A DNA stretch of 64,000 bases from an uncultured Lachnospiraceae bacterium (GTDB taxonomy: Bacteria; Bacillota; Clostridia; Lachnospirales; Lachnospiraceae). Positions 33,368-42,583 of this stretch are shown piece after piece (within the stretch, counting starts at the first letter, position 1; each line of letters starts with the position of its first letter). The DNA lies in the NCBI GenBank assembly GCA_902789665.1, contig CADAOY010000006.1, positions 1 to 64,000 of the forward strand. Reading direction: 5' to 3'. Both the position numbers and the translations under genes were made by a program. The notes under the pieces are model-generated. The model saw nothing but the letters and a program-made list of their open reading frames with translations, searched no databases and was not told the DNA's origin.

Positions 33368-34408
33368 TTACAACTGGCTTAGGACTTCGAGCGCATTTTC
33401 TTCAATCATTAAAGTATAATTGTTCTTGTTGAAGTTTGCTAATCTGTCCTTGTATGAATATTTGACGGAGCGGGCATTTTTCAAAAATCTTGAAAAATTC
33501 GCATTCTGGTTTAACTGCACTGTAGGGCAGTAAACATCGAGTACGTATAATTTCTCGTTCTCGTCCTTGTAAAGATTGGAACGATAATGTATAACTTCAG
33601 AATTCTTTAACTTGCCGGCTCTGTCGATGAGCTCGCTTAAGATGCCGTATCTGATGGTAACTATCATCTTGTAGTCGCGGCTGTCGTCTAAAAGTACGTT
33701 GGCCTGCTCGCTGGTGGCAGCGTTGGCAACATTATAGGCAGCCTCTAAATTCTCTTTGCTGATGGACTGATTTCTGTCTTCAGCAGGAGGCATGAAATCA
33801 AGTTTTGACGGACGCTTAAGAGCGCTTATGGATTCTGAATCATTATCATCTTCATCATCGTCCTCGAAGTCGTCATCATAATCGTCATCATCTTCATCGT
33901 CTTCGTCATCTTCAAATGGAAGTTTGAAGGACTCGTTCAAAATATTCGCCAGGGTTTCCAATATTGCATTTATGCTTTCTCCGATAAGATTCGGATCCAA
34001 GTTTGATAAATCTCCCGGATTAATTGGAATTGCCTGTTTATTGTTACCATCAAAAAGCTCTATTTTAATATTAGGTATTATTTCGCCTGTTTTTGCTGAA
34101 TTATCGTTAAGATTATTTAAGTTAAGCTTGGTTCTGTTAAGGCATCTCGCCAAATCCGCAGGCGAGTTGATTCTTGTAAATGTAAGCTTAAATGATAATT
34201 CATCCTGAGGTTTCATCTCGATGACCAGGTTGTTGGTGGACATATCTGTTCCGTATTTCTCGCTGGCCTTCTGAAGAATTGTCTTAACCAGGCTCTGAAC
34301 ACCTTCGTTATCCATACTCAGATTGTTAGGAGTAAGCCCGTAATCAGCCAGTTCTTCAATACTAATAATGCATACAACAGTATTGGAATTTTCTAATGAA
34401 ATTTGCAT
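33368..34408 (-). CDS. MecA-like adaptor protein
   Basis: The 346-residue protein starts MQISLENSNTVVCIISIEEL, with DYGLTPNNLSMDNEGVQSLV, the pattern of MecA N-terminal substrate-binding domains. A very acidic stretch of Asp/Glu fills about residues 175-205. The C-terminal half contains VLDVYCPTVQL and FSRFLKNARSVKYSYKDRL, matching the ClpC-binding domain. MecA adaptors hand substrates to ClpC for degradation. The frame runs upstream to 34486, but AAGGAGG sits just before the ATG at 34408. The acidic linker is longer than in Bacillus MecA (218 residues). Confidence 0.78.
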   Translation of the reverse strand: MQISLENSNTVVCIISIEELADYGLTPNNLSMDNEGVQSLVKTILQKASEKYGTDMSTNNLVIEMKPQDELSFKLTFTRINSPADLARCLNRTKLNLNNLNDNSAKTGEIIPNIKIELFDGNNKQAIPINPGDLSNLDPNLIGESINAILETLANILNESFKLPFEDDEDDEDDDDYDDDFEDDDEDDNDSESISALKRPSKLDFMPPAEDRNQSISKENLEAAYNVANAATSEQANVLLDDSRDYKMIVTIRYGILSELIDRAGKLKNSEVIHYRSNLYKDENEKLYVLDVYCPTVQLNQNANFSRFLKNARSVKYSYKDRLANFNKNNYTLMIEENALEVLSQL

Positions 34409-34457
34409 TGGACATCCTCCTTTATTTTTTTTGGTAGTATTTGATATACGCGAGTAC

Positions 34458-34486
34458 ATTTTACCATAAAAAAGGCCTCTAAACAA
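34458..34486 (-). promoter_or_regulatory. mecA promoter
   Basis: On the minus strand, TTGTTT (34481-34486), a 17-base spacer and TAAAAT (34458-34463), preceded by TGG, form a good sigma-A promoter about 50 bases upstream of the mecA start. Confidence 0.65.
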
Positions 34487-35070
34487 TACTATATTTGTTT
34501 TTTAAAGTGCCGGAAAGTCCCGTAAATCAAGGCTTTGAGAGAATGCTTAAAAAAATTGGTAATTTTTACCATAGATTCTAAAAAGTGTAACTGATATATT
34601 GATTATGCAAGGCCTCTGAAATCCATGTGCCGGAAAGGAGGTCGATATTAATCTATTTAAAATTCACAATTTATTAGGTTGTCTTACTAAACTTAAAATA
34701 TAGTAATGCCAATCCTAATACTAATCAACAATTAACTATCATACAAAAATTAACTATCATACAAATCGTTTTTTATATATAATTAATTATTTTATATTAT
34801 TTTTTTGTCTAAATGCGTAAGCATTCATTTTTCAGATTCGATTCAGAATTTGAGATCCCAAATTAAAATTAGCATTCAGAGTCCTTGTGATGTTGTCAAA
34901 AAAGGAAATTTTACTACGAAGTCCTTTTGGTATTTTAAGGCTGCACCAAGAAAACCCTCGAGTTGTGTAGCAGTAAAAAATTAAAAAATAAATATAATGA
35001 CGATATCCTGATTATTTGTTATAATGGGGACGGTTGGTTTTAGACCGGAATTGATAGGAGGAGAATTATA
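34487..35070. other. 584-base AT-rich gap with short repeats
   Basis: I see no credible gene here. Features are GTGCCGGAAA repeated near 34506 and 34629, a direct repeat of AATTAACTATCATACAAA near 34730-34765, an AATGC/GCATT hairpin near 34812-34825, and very short open frames without ribosome sites. A TGTTATAAT box ending at 35025 is a likely extended -10 for the next gene. Confidence 0.5.
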
Positions 35071-36849
35071 ATGGCTAAAGGAAGCAAGGCGGCTCGCAAG
35101 AAAATACGCGCCAGAAAGGCTGCAGCCTTTATGAAAAAACTCATTCCAGTACTGGTTGCAATTGTCCTCATTGTAACTATAGTTGGAATTTTTTATGGTA
35201 AGGATATATACGAAAGATTTACTGAGAGTAAAGAAAGAGCAGATAAATTTGAATATTTTGGCATAGCAGGTGAAGACAGCGTGGCTCTTATAATTAATGA
35301 GGATCACTCTGAATATGTCGGCTATGAATATGAAGGAGAATGTTATCTTCCTTTGGATGTGGTAAGAGAGGCTTTTAACAGTAACTTCTACTATAATGTA
35401 GATGATCAGGTTCTGATTAATACCACAGGCAAAGAGAATATAGTATATAACGTATCTTCTGCTGCAAAAAGCTATGATGTGGACGGCTCCCCCGTTTCCA
35501 CAACTTTCGCTCCTGCAGTTCTGAAGGACGGAGAATTATATGTATCCCTTGAGTATGTTAGTCTTTTTGCGGATATGACTTATACAGAATATGATGACCC
35601 TAACCATGTGGTTATATATACAAAGGGATCAAAGGCTGAGGAAGCATCAGTCATAAAGGATACAGCGGTAAGATACAGAGGCGGTATCAAGAGTCCTATA
35701 CTTGAGGACCTTACTGAGGGCGAGGAAGTATATGTCTTAGAGGAACTTGATGACTGGACCAAGGTTCTTACAGATGAAGGCTATATTGGTTATGTAATGA
35801 GTAAGCGTCTTAATATGAGCGGATCTGCATATACTGTGGACATTAAGAGTGCAACATATACAGTATCAATTGCAAGCCTTACAAAAGAAGAAAAAGAAAA
35901 TGTATTATTCGTTCAGGTTATGAATCAGGCAGCCAATGTTGCAATTGACAGCGTGCTTGAGCAGGATCCGGGAGTTGCTACTTTAACTTCAGGAGTTAAG
36001 ACTATTGCACCAACCTGGTTCAGACTTGTTGATAATGAAGGAAATATTGAGAATATTTCCGATAAGGCATATGTTGACAAAATAAATGCATATGGCATAG
36101 ACGTGTGGGGAGTATGGACTGATGTGGATTATTCCGTAGACCTGGGCGCAATCTTAAGAAATACTTCAAAGAGAAATAAACTTGTGGACAGCATTGTATC
36201 CGATGCCAAGGCAGCAGGCCTTCAGGGTGTAAATATTGACTTTGAGACACTTAAGTCTGATTACGGCCAGGATTTTGTACAGTTTATCAGAGAGTTGTCA
36301 GTTAAGACTCATGATGCAGGTCTGATTCTTTCAGTAGATAACTATGTTCCTGCAGCTTACAATTCATTCTATGGAATAGACCAGCAGGGTGTATTTGCTG
36401 ATTATGTAATTATCATGGGATATGATGAGCATTATGCAGGCTCACAAGAAGCAGGTTCAGTAGCTTCCATAGATTATGTGGAGCAGGGTATTATTCAGGC
36501 AACCAATGTTATGCCGGCTAATAAAGTAATTAATGCAATTCCATTCTATACAAGAGCGTGGACAACAGCAGCAGGCGAGGTATCATCCAAGACCCTTGGT
36601 ATGACTGAGGCGAAAGAATGGGCTAATGCCAACGGCATTGCACTTGAATGGGATAATGAGACATGTCAGCAATATGGTCAGATTGAAAAAGGTGGAACCT
36701 TATATCAGATCTGGCTTGAAGACGCTGAATCCATTCAGGTTAAGTTAAGTGTAATGCAGTCTTATAATGTTGGAGGCGTGGCTGAGTGGAAAGCCGGACT
36801 TGAAAGTAACGATGTATGGCTTTACATCGACAACTTCTGTTATGAATAA
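35071..36849 (+). CDS. membrane-anchored GH18-like hydrolase with SH3 domain
   Basis: The very basic N-terminus (residues 1-23) is followed by one membrane helix (24-43), so the rest lies outside. A region resembling the copper-amine-oxidase N-terminal-like repeat domain covers about 65-180. An SH3-like domain with VRYRGGIKSPIL and YIGYVMSKRLN lies near 195-250. The GH18-type barrel has the motif GVNIDFE with Asp390 and the catalytic Glu392, as in YaaH/SleL wall hydrolases. It probably cleaves peptidoglycan glycan or related polymers. AGGAGG precedes the ATG; tsaC follows after two bases. Confidence 0.85.
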   Translation: MAKGSKAARKKIRARKAAAFMKKLIPVLVAIVLIVTIVGIFYGKDIYERFTESKERADKFEYFGIAGEDSVALIINEDHSEYVGYEYEGECYLPLDVVREAFNSNFYYNVDDQVLINTTGKENIVYNVSSAAKSYDVDGSPVSTTFAPAVLKDGELYVSLEYVSLFADMTYTEYDDPNHVVIYTKGSKAEEASVIKDTAVRYRGGIKSPILEDLTEGEEVYVLEELDDWTKVLTDEGYIGYVMSKRLNMSGSAYTVDIKSATYTVSIASLTKEEKENVLFVQVMNQAANVAIDSVLEQDPGVATLTSGVKTIAPTWFRLVDNEGNIENISDKAYVDKINAYGIDVWGVWTDVDYSVDLGAILRNTSKRNKLVDSIVSDAKAAGLQGVNIDFETLKSDYGQDFVQFIRELSVKTHDAGLILSVDNYVPAAYNSFYGIDQQGVFADYVIIMGYDEHYAGSQEAGSVASIDYVEQGIIQATNVMPANKVINAIPFYTRAWTTAAGEVSSKTLGMTEAKEWANANGIALEWDNETCQQYGQIEKGGTLYQIWLEDAESIQVKLSVMQSYNVGGVAEWKAGLESNDVWLYIDNFCYE

Positions 36850-36851
36850 AT

Positions 36852-37931
36852 ATGAATGCAGAAATATGTGAATTAACTAAAAATAACATAGACAGTGATG
36901 CCATTAAAAGAGCAGGAGAGATTATCAAAAATGGCGGCCTGGTAGTATTTCCGACAGAGACTGTATATGGTCTTGGAGGAGATGGTCTTAATCCTTTATC
37001 AAGTAAGAAGATATATGCTGCCAAAGGCAGACCGTCTGACAATCCTTTAATAGTTCATATAAGTGATATTAAGGATATTGATAAGATTGCCGTAGATATA
37101 CCGAAGACATTTTATGTACTGGCAGAAGAATTCTGGCCGGGACCTCTTACCATGATACTTAAGGCATCTGATAATGTTCCAAGGGAAACCACGGGCGGCC
37201 TTGATACAGTAGCAGTGAGATTCCCGTCTCACCCGATAGCCAAAGCTTTTATAGAGGCGGCGGGCTCTTATATAGCAGCGCCGAGTGCCAATTTATCCGG
37301 AAGACCAAGTCCAACCAAATCATCTCATGTTATTGAAGATTTGTCGGACAGAGTGGATATGATTCTGACCTGTGATGACATTGAAATAGGTCTCGAGTCC
37401 ACAATAGTGGATTTGACAGCTGAAAAACCAATGATATTAAGGCCTGGCTTTATAACAAAGGAAATGCTTGAAGAAGTGCTTGGTGAGGTGCAGGTTGACC
37501 CTACTTTGATGGATGCCAATTGTACGGCCAGACCAAAGGCTCCCGGAATGAGGTACAGACATTATGCTCCAAAGGGAGATATGATTTTATATAAAGGCAG
37601 CGTTCAGTGGGTTAAAGAGGAAATAGTCAAAGCCACGAATAAAGCCATTGGTGAAGGGCATAAATGCGGCATAATGACTGCCCATGAAGACTACGATTAT
37701 TACAGGGATAATCTTCCATTTGATGAGGAAAAACTGGTAATAGTTGATCTTGGCTCCATAAGTAATATGGAGGCAATTGCATCTAACGTATATAAGGCTT
37801 TAAGATATTTTGATACCGTTAAAGCAGATATTATATCTTCAGAATATTTTGACAGACATGGCCTTGGAGAGGCGGTTATGAATCGCTTGCTTAAAGCAGC
37901 AGGTCATCATATAATAGAGGAAGTTTTATAA
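36852..37931 (+). CDS. L-threonylcarbamoyladenylate synthase, Sua5 type
   Basis: The 359-residue protein has the YrdC/TsaC domain: GGLVVFPTETVYGLGGD, KKIYAAKGRPSDNPLIVHI, and APSANLSGRPSPT. The extra C-terminal Sua5 domain begins near PGMRYRHYAPKGDM. It makes threonylcarbamoyl-AMP from threonine, bicarbonate and ATP for the t6A37 tRNA modification. It starts two bases after the GH18-like stop and is followed by rpiB 13 bases later. Confidence 0.94.
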   Translation: MNAEICELTKNNIDSDAIKRAGEIIKNGGLVVFPTETVYGLGGDGLNPLSSKKIYAAKGRPSDNPLIVHISDIKDIDKIAVDIPKTFYVLAEEFWPGPLTMILKASDNVPRETTGGLDTVAVRFPSHPIAKAFIEAAGSYIAAPSANLSGRPSPTKSSHVIEDLSDRVDMILTCDDIEIGLESTIVDLTAEKPMILRPGFITKEMLEEVLGEVQVDPTLMDANCTARPKAPGMRYRHYAPKGDMILYKGSVQWVKEEIVKATNKAIGEGHKCGIMTAHEDYDYYRDNLPFDEEKLVIVDLGSISNMEAIASNVYKALRYFDTVKADIISSEYFDRHGLGEAVMNRLLKAAGHHIIEEVL

Positions 37932-37944
37932 GGAGATTAGTAAA

Positions 37945-38376
37945 ATGAAGATTTCAATTGGATGTGATCACGGCGGATATGATTTAAAGGAAGCTGTTAA
38001 GGCTCATTTAACAGAGGCAGGACATGAAGTAATAGATGTAGGATGCTATGACAAGTCTTCCTGCGATTATCCTGTATTTGGCAAGGCAGCTGCTAAAAAA
38101 GTAGCTGATGGCGAGTGCGACAGAGGCGTTCTTATCTGTACTACAGGAATTGGAATGAGCATGGTAGCCAACAAGGTTAAAGGTGTAAGAGCAGCTCTTT
38201 GTTCTGATTCCTTATCTGCAAGACTTACAAGAGAACATAATAATGCCAACATGCTGGTACTTGGTGCAGGAATTGTGGGAACCAATCTTGCGCTTAATAT
38301 TGTTGATGTGTTTATGGGCACTGATTTTTCCAATGCTGAGAGACATCTTAAGAGAGTAAATATGATAGAAGATTAA
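37945..38376 (+). CDS. rpiB: ribose-5-phosphate isomerase B
   Basis: The 143-residue protein starts MKISIGCDHGGYDLKEAVKA with the phosphate-binding CDHGG, and has the catalytic Cys65 in LICTTGIGMSM and the EHNNANMLVLG block. It interconverts ribose-5-phosphate and ribulose-5-phosphate, linking to transketolase at 11230. AAGGAG precedes the ATG. tsaC-rpiB-deaminase is a common Firmicutes order near the ATP synthase operon. Confidence 0.96.
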   Translation: MKISIGCDHGGYDLKEAVKAHLTEAGHEVIDVGCYDKSSCDYPVFGKAAAKKVADGECDRGVLICTTGIGMSMVANKVKGVRAALCSDSLSARLTREHNNANMLVLGAGIVGTNLALNIVDVFMGTDFSNAERHLKRVNMIED

Positions 38377-38399
38377 TTTGTAAATGGGGGATTAAGGCT

Positions 38400-38885
38400 A
38401 TGATGAAGAAGAGAACGGATTATATTAACTGGGACGAGTATTTTACAGCACTGGCAATTCTGTCAGGACAGCGTTCCAAAGATCCTAATACTCAGGTGGG
38501 AAGCTGTATCGTGGATAAGAATAATCGTATTTTATCTGTAGGATACAATGGACTTCCTAACGGATGTGATGATGATGACTTCCCTTGGGACAGAGAAGGA
38601 GAAGATATCAATACCAAGTATCCATATGTTGCTCATAGCGAACTTAATGCAATTTTGAATTACAGAGGCGGTTCTTTGGAAGGGTCTAAGTTATATGTTT
38701 CCCTGTTCCCTTGCAATGAGTGCGCCAAGGCGATTATTCAGGCGGGTATCAAGGAAGTTGTTTATGATTCCGATAAATATGCTGGAACCCCTATGAATAT
38801 AGCAAGTAAAAGAATGTTTGATGCTGCAGGTGTTAAATATACCAAATATGAACACACCGGGCGAAAGATAACCATAGAATTATAA
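38400..38885 (+). CDS. dCMP deaminase family protein (ComEB-like)
   Basis: The 161-residue zinc enzyme has His79-x-Glu81 in AHSELNAIL and Cys105-x-x-Cys108 in PCNECAK, the deaminase site. The AILSGQRSKDPNTQVGSCIVD start is typical of dCMP deaminases, which supply dUMP for thymidylate synthesis. Both ATGs at 38400 and 38403 are possible; spacing from the GGGGG at 38387-38391 suits either. Confidence 0.92.
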   Translation: MMKKRTDYINWDEYFTALAILSGQRSKDPNTQVGSCIVDKNNRILSVGYNGLPNGCDDDDFPWDREGEDINTKYPYVAHSELNAILNYRGGSLEGSKLYVSLFPCNECAKAIIQAGIKEVVYDSDKYAGTPMNIASKRMFDAAGVKYTKYEHTGRKITIEL

Positions 38886-38900
38886 CAATCTAAAAGGTGT

Positions 38901-40100
38901 ATGAAGAAAGAAAGACTGTTTAAGAATATCATAGTATCCATATTGATTGTGTCTTCCCTGATAAGCGTTACTGTTAAGGCGACAAGCGCTACACAGCAGC
39001 AGATACATCAGGCTGAAGAACATCGCCAGGATCTGGTGGATGAGAAAACAGATATGGAAGATGATAAGACTGACGTACAGAGTCAGCTTTCTTCTTATGC
39101 CACATCACAGGCATCCTATCAGGAACAGTTGAAGCAGTTTACTGCAAGTCTGGAGGATGCAACCAATAATCTTACCTCTCTCGAGGAGCAAATCGTTTCA
39201 AAGGAAAGTGAAATAGAAATAACAGAGGGCGAACTGGAGGAAGCAATAGCCGTAAGAGACGCTCAGTATGAGGCCATGAAGAAGAGGCTTCAGACTTCCT
39301 ATGAGATGAGCCAGAGTGCTTATCTTGAACTCCTTTTGTCCAAGGAAACTCTTGCAGAGATTCTTAATACTGCTGATTATATCAATCAGATGGCAGCTTA
39401 TGATGATAAGAAGATGCAGGAATATATGGATGTAACGAGACAGGTTGAAGAGAAGAAGACCACTCTTCTTGCAGAGAGAGAAGAACTTGAGAATCTTCAT
39501 ACTCAGGCTGAACTTGAAAAGGAGAGAATCTCTGAACTTGTTCAGACGGCTCAGGCCAATGTGGATGCATATAATGCCAAGATAAGTGAGGCCCAGGGAG
39601 AGTTAAATCAGATTAATGCCCAGATATCGGCCAAAGAGGCAGAAATAGCAGCGGCTGAGTCTGACATTGAGGCTCTTAAAAAGAAATATGAAGAAGAACT
39701 TGCTCTTTCAAGACTGGCGGCTCAGTCTGCCCACAGGGATATTTCAGAGGTATCGATAGGAGATGGAGACAGATATCTTCTTGCCAATCTTATATACTGT
39801 GAAGCAGGTGGAGAACCCTATGAAGGAAAACTTGCAGTTGCATCTGTTGTGATGAACAGAGTGCTTTCGTCCTGCTATCCTGATACCATATCAGGCGTTA
39901 TATATCAGAATAAGCAGTTTTCTCCTGTTGCCAGCGGAAGGCTTGCCCTTGCTCTTCAAAGAGGAGATGCAACGGACAGTTGTTATCAGGCAGCAGATGA
40001 AGCCATGAGCGGAGTTAATAATATTGGAACCTGCGTATATTTCAGAACTCCTATAGAAGGCTTAACGGGCACCCAGATTGGAGGACATATTTTTTATTAG
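38901..40100 (+). CDS. secreted coiled-coil protein with SleB-type cell-wall hydrolase domain
   Basis: A signal peptide covers about residues 1-28 (cleavage near VKA-TSA). Residues 30-285 form a long coiled coil with PcsB-like features, such as heptads rich in Glu, Gln and Ala and the conserved [19 protein letters not shown]. The C-terminal domain (about 290-399) matches SleB/Cwl[42 protein letters not shown] and GTCVYFR. The pairing suggests a division-associated wall hydrolase whose coiled coil controls activity, perhaps through FtsEX. No RBS stronger than AAAGGTG is visible. Confidence 0.88.
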   Translation: MKKERLFKNIIVSILIVSSLISVTVKATSATQQQIHQAEEHRQDLVDEKTDMEDDKTDVQSQLSSYATSQASYQEQLKQFTASLEDATNNLTSLEEQIVSKESEIEITEGELEEAIAVRDAQYEAMKKRLQTSYEMSQSAYLELLLSKETLAEILNTADYINQMAAYDDKKMQEYMDVTRQVEEKKTTLLAEREELENLHTQAELEKERISELVQTAQANVDAYNAKISEAQGELNQINAQISAKEAEIAAAESDIEALKKKYEEELALSRLAAQSAHRDISEVSIGDGDRYLLANLIYCEAGGEPYEGKLAVASVVMNRVLSSCYPDTISGVIYQNKQFSPVASGRLALALQRGDATDSCYQAADEAMSGVNNIGTCVYFRTPIEGLTGTQIGGHIFY

Positions 40101-40124
40101 TGTGTTGCACTTTTGTTTACACCG

Positions 40125-40169
40125 GCGAACTATATTGTATGAGTGATATGCAATTAGTTCGCTTTTTTT
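40125..40169 (+). terminator. intrinsic terminator after the SleB-type gene
   Basis: GCGAACTA pairs with TAGTTCGC, with an inner ATTG/CAAT, followed by seven T. The RBS of the next gene (AAAGGAGG) directly follows the T-run, so the next gene needs its own promoter or read-through. Confidence 0.85.
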
Positions 40170-40186
40170 AAAGGAGGAATCTTCAA

Positions 40187-41635
40187 ATGCCAAAGAAGAA
40201 AAATGGTCTTAATCAGATAATCAGAGAAGATAACGTTAACAGAAATTATATTACCGAGGCTTATTGGAATAGTGTAAAGACTGTCCAGAATACAGCCAAG
40301 ATAAATGTGGCTGCGGAAGCCTACAAGAGTCTTGCAGCTAATAAAGGTTTTGTTGTTAATCTGAAACTTTTTCTTGAGGACTTAAAGAGATTCCATTATG
40401 ACTGCCAAAATAACACCGAACCGCTGGAGCCTATTGTGGCAAATTCGCTGCAGCATACAGATGATTATTTGAGCAAAAGGCGTGCGGTTATAAAGGATGG
40501 CAAGATTACACTTCCGTTTGATCCAAATAATGTGGTGGAAGACGGATTGTGCGAAAAAATAGATGACTTCTTATTTAACCTGGACGAGTTGGGAAATTAT
40601 AAACCTGATAGTAAAGACGGAGAGAAGAAATATAAGGACGTATTCTCTTCACAGTCTAAGGATGGTTTTATCGATATAATGGAAATCATTAAGAAAATGC
40701 AGGCTGATGAAATGGTTCCGGATGCTCTTAGGAAAAAGTGTGCGACTGTTTTAAAAAGTTTTGACAAGATAATTGATAAAGCCTTTGAAGGTCTTCAGCC
40801 AAATACTGAAACTACTTATGTGGCAAGGAATACCGGTGTGTTTAATGTGGGAACAGGCGAACAGCTTATGGATGGTATTGCCAAAACAACCGCTGTATAT
40901 GAGTGGAAGAGAAAAAATGTGCAGCTTGGAGAAAATGCTACTGAATTTAACAAAGAACAGATGGACGCTGATGCAAAAGCCCTGAAGGAAAATCCTATAT
41001 TTAAGACCTTTTACTATAATGAAGTTAACGGCAAACTGAGTCCAAAGACGGGCGAAATGAATACATCCGGAAAGCGTTGCAAGGAGTGGAGAGTTAATAA
41101 CAAAATTGAAAGACCGTTCTACTATGCCGAGAAGAATAAGATGATTGACAGTCTTACAAAGTTGCAGGAATTAGGAAATGCCATTCCGGAACCTCAGGAT
41201 GGTGCAAGTGAAGATTATCATAGATTTAATTTCGTGTTAAAAGATCTTAGCGACAGGAATTTTGCAGAAATGACTCCGGAGAGCATGGGTACTTTGCTTA
41301 ATGATATTTATACTGAAACTGAAAGATACATGAAGGGACGAAAGAGTGAGAGATATAAGAATGTATCAAAGGAACATTTCGAAGAAGCTCTTGATGTTCT
41401 TGCAGTATTAAGCGCACATAATGAATATGGAAAGGCACTGGCTAAGAAACTTGTGGACAGAACCAATGAAGTGCGTACCCACAGATGGCATCATTTGTCG
41501 AGCCAGCCTACAGTTACACTTGAAGGAAGAGGAATTGAGGCAACAAAGGCGAGACTTGAAGACTTAAATGCAGGAAGAAATGTTCAGCACAGGCCGGTTA
41601 TTAAGGAGAAGGCTTCTGCTGTTAAGGGTAAATAA
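40187..41635 (+). CDS. unrecognised 482-residue soluble protein
   Basis: I do not recognise this family. The protein is charged and mostly helical by composition, with a basic start (MPKKKNGLNQIIREDN) and a basic end, no signal peptide, no membrane helix and no cysteine-rich or nucleotide-binding motif. Segments such as FLEDLKRFHYDC, GFIDIMEIIKKMQADEMVP, FKTFYYNEVNG and HRWHHLSSQPTVTLEGRG look structured. AAAGGAGG precedes the ATG. It is flanked by a terminator on each side, so is probably monocistronic. Confidence 0.75.
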   Translation: MPKKKNGLNQIIREDNVNRNYITEAYWNSVKTVQNTAKINVAAEAYKSLAANKGFVVNLKLFLEDLKRFHYDCQNNTEPLEPIVANSLQHTDDYLSKRRAVIKDGKITLPFDPNNVVEDGLCEKIDDFLFNLDELGNYKPDSKDGEKKYKDVFSSQSKDGFIDIMEIIKKMQADEMVPDALRKKCATVLKSFDKIIDKAFEGLQPNTETTYVARNTGVFNVGTGEQLMDGIAKTTAVYEWKRKNVQLGENATEFNKEQMDADAKALKENPIFKTFYYNEVNGKLSPKTGEMNTSGKRCKEWRVNNKIERPFYYAEKNKMIDSLTKLQELGNAIPEPQDGASEDYHRFNFVLKDLSDRNFAEMTPESMGTLLNDIYTETERYMKGRKSERYKNVSKEHFEEALDVLAVLSAHNEYGKALAKKLVDRTNEVRTHRWHHLSSQPTVTLEGRGIEATKARLEDLNAGRNVQHRPVIKEKASAVKGK

Positions 41636-41662
41636 TTATTTGTGTAAAAGATAAATTATAAA

Positions 41663-41697
41663 AGGCCTTAAGAAACAAATCTTAAGGCCTGATTTTT
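41663..41697 (+). terminator. intrinsic terminator after the 482-residue gene
   Basis: AGGCCTTAAGA pairs perfectly with TCTTAAGGCCT, followed by GATTTTTG. The convergent DUF402 gene ends 43 bases further on. Confidence 0.82.
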
Positions 41698-41739
41698 GTC
41701 TGGCTGCGGAGCCTATGCCATCAAATCTTTCCTAAGGGC

Positions 41740-42219
41740 TTACTGTATGTATTTGTCTATGATGACCTGGAATTTATCGAAGTTTTCCTTGATATCTCCG
41801 GATACCAGAATGTTGGTGATCTCAAGTGCTTTATGAAGCTGGTCATCATTTATTAAGCCGGTTTTGTGGGCTTCGGATAACTCGTCTAAGTCCATAACCT
41901 TTACAAAATAGTTGGGATAGACGATTACATCGGCCAGTAAATCGATGGTGGTGACGTTGTTTTGCTCTTTATCAATAACATAATCCACCACATCACAGTA
42001 CCAGTAGAGAAAATCCCCGTTGTTGGAATAGAATTTACTTGCTTTGATGCCCTGGTTCATAAGATATAAAGAAATGCCGGTTCCGATGTCTTTTCGCTTC
42101 TTAAGACTGTGCCATGTGGTAACAATGACATCATTGTCAGCATGCACAATAATATCGTCTTTCAGAAGAATACACTCATCAGGAATCAGCCTTTTGCGAT
42201 ATAAAGTAAGATTATTCAT
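41740..42219 (-). CDS. DUF402-family protein
   Basis: The 159-residue protein has the DUF402 pattern: LYRKRLIPDECILLKDDIIV, GISLYLMNQGIKASKFY, FLYWYCDVVDYV and LLADVIVYPNYFVKVMDLDEL. DUF402 proteins include nucleoside tri/diphosphatases (Ntdp-like), so hydrolysis of a phosphorylated ligand is possible. The frame extends upstream to 42279, but GGGGG lies just before the ATG at 42219. A CCTTAAG/CTTAAGG hairpin at 42241-42259 lies in its leader and may attenuate it. Confidence 0.82.
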   Translation of the reverse strand: MNNLTLYRKRLIPDECILLKDDIIVHADNDVIVTTWHSLKKRKDIGTGISLYLMNQGIKASKFYSNNGDFLYWYCDVVDYVIDKEQNNVTTIDLLADVIVYPNYFVKVMDLDELSEAHKTGLINDDQLHKALEITNILVSGDIKENFDKFQVIIDKYIQ

Positions 42220-42324
42220 AACACCCCCATAGGTAAAACCCCTTAAGTAAATCTTAAGGTTGGGAAGCATAAAAGTCAACGAAAAAACCTAAATAGTAAA
42301 ATGTTTCTAAAATATAGATTTTCC

Positions 42325-42353
42325 TAGACTTTTTGGCAATTTGCTAGTATAAT
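42325..42353 (+). promoter_or_regulatory. probable promoter of the ATP synthase operon
   Basis: TAGACT at 42325-42330, a 17-base spacer and TATAAT at 42348-42353 lie just before the first atp gene. The -35 box matches TTGACA in only part. Confidence 0.55.
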
Positions 42354-42377
42354 TAATGAGATAATGTGGTAAAGATA

Positions 42378-42581
42378 ATGGCCAGGATTTTTAAGTATAT
42401 TGTATATATAACCCAGTTTGCACTACTTATGTTGGTTCCCATATTTTTATGTTTTTTTGGAGGACTGTACATAGATAAGATTTTGGGCACCAGTTTTATA
42501 AGCATAATAATGTTCTTTGTTGGGGCTCTGGCAGGTGGAACTGCTGTATACAGAACGATAAAAAAGAACCATAAGGATTAA
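42378..42581 (+). CDS. atpZ: AtpZ/AtpI-family ATP synthase accessory protein
   Basis: The small protein has two membrane helices (about 7-30 and 38-58 of MARIFKYIVYITQFALLMLV...) with a FGGLYIDKILGTSF connection, the AtpZ pattern. In relatives it forms a channel for Mg or Ca and helps assemble the c ring. A GTG at 42366 opens the same frame; I prefer the ATG at 42378, but neither has a strong RBS. Confidence 0.78.
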   Translation: MARIFKYIVYITQFALLMLVPIFLCFFGGLYIDKILGTSFISIIMFFVGALAGGTAVYRTIKKNHKD

Positions 42582-42583
42582 GT

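Noticed and set aside
34890-34970. 26-codon frame starting MLSKKEILLRSPFGILRLHQ
   Set aside because: No ribosome site and no recognisable similarity; too short to support by eye.
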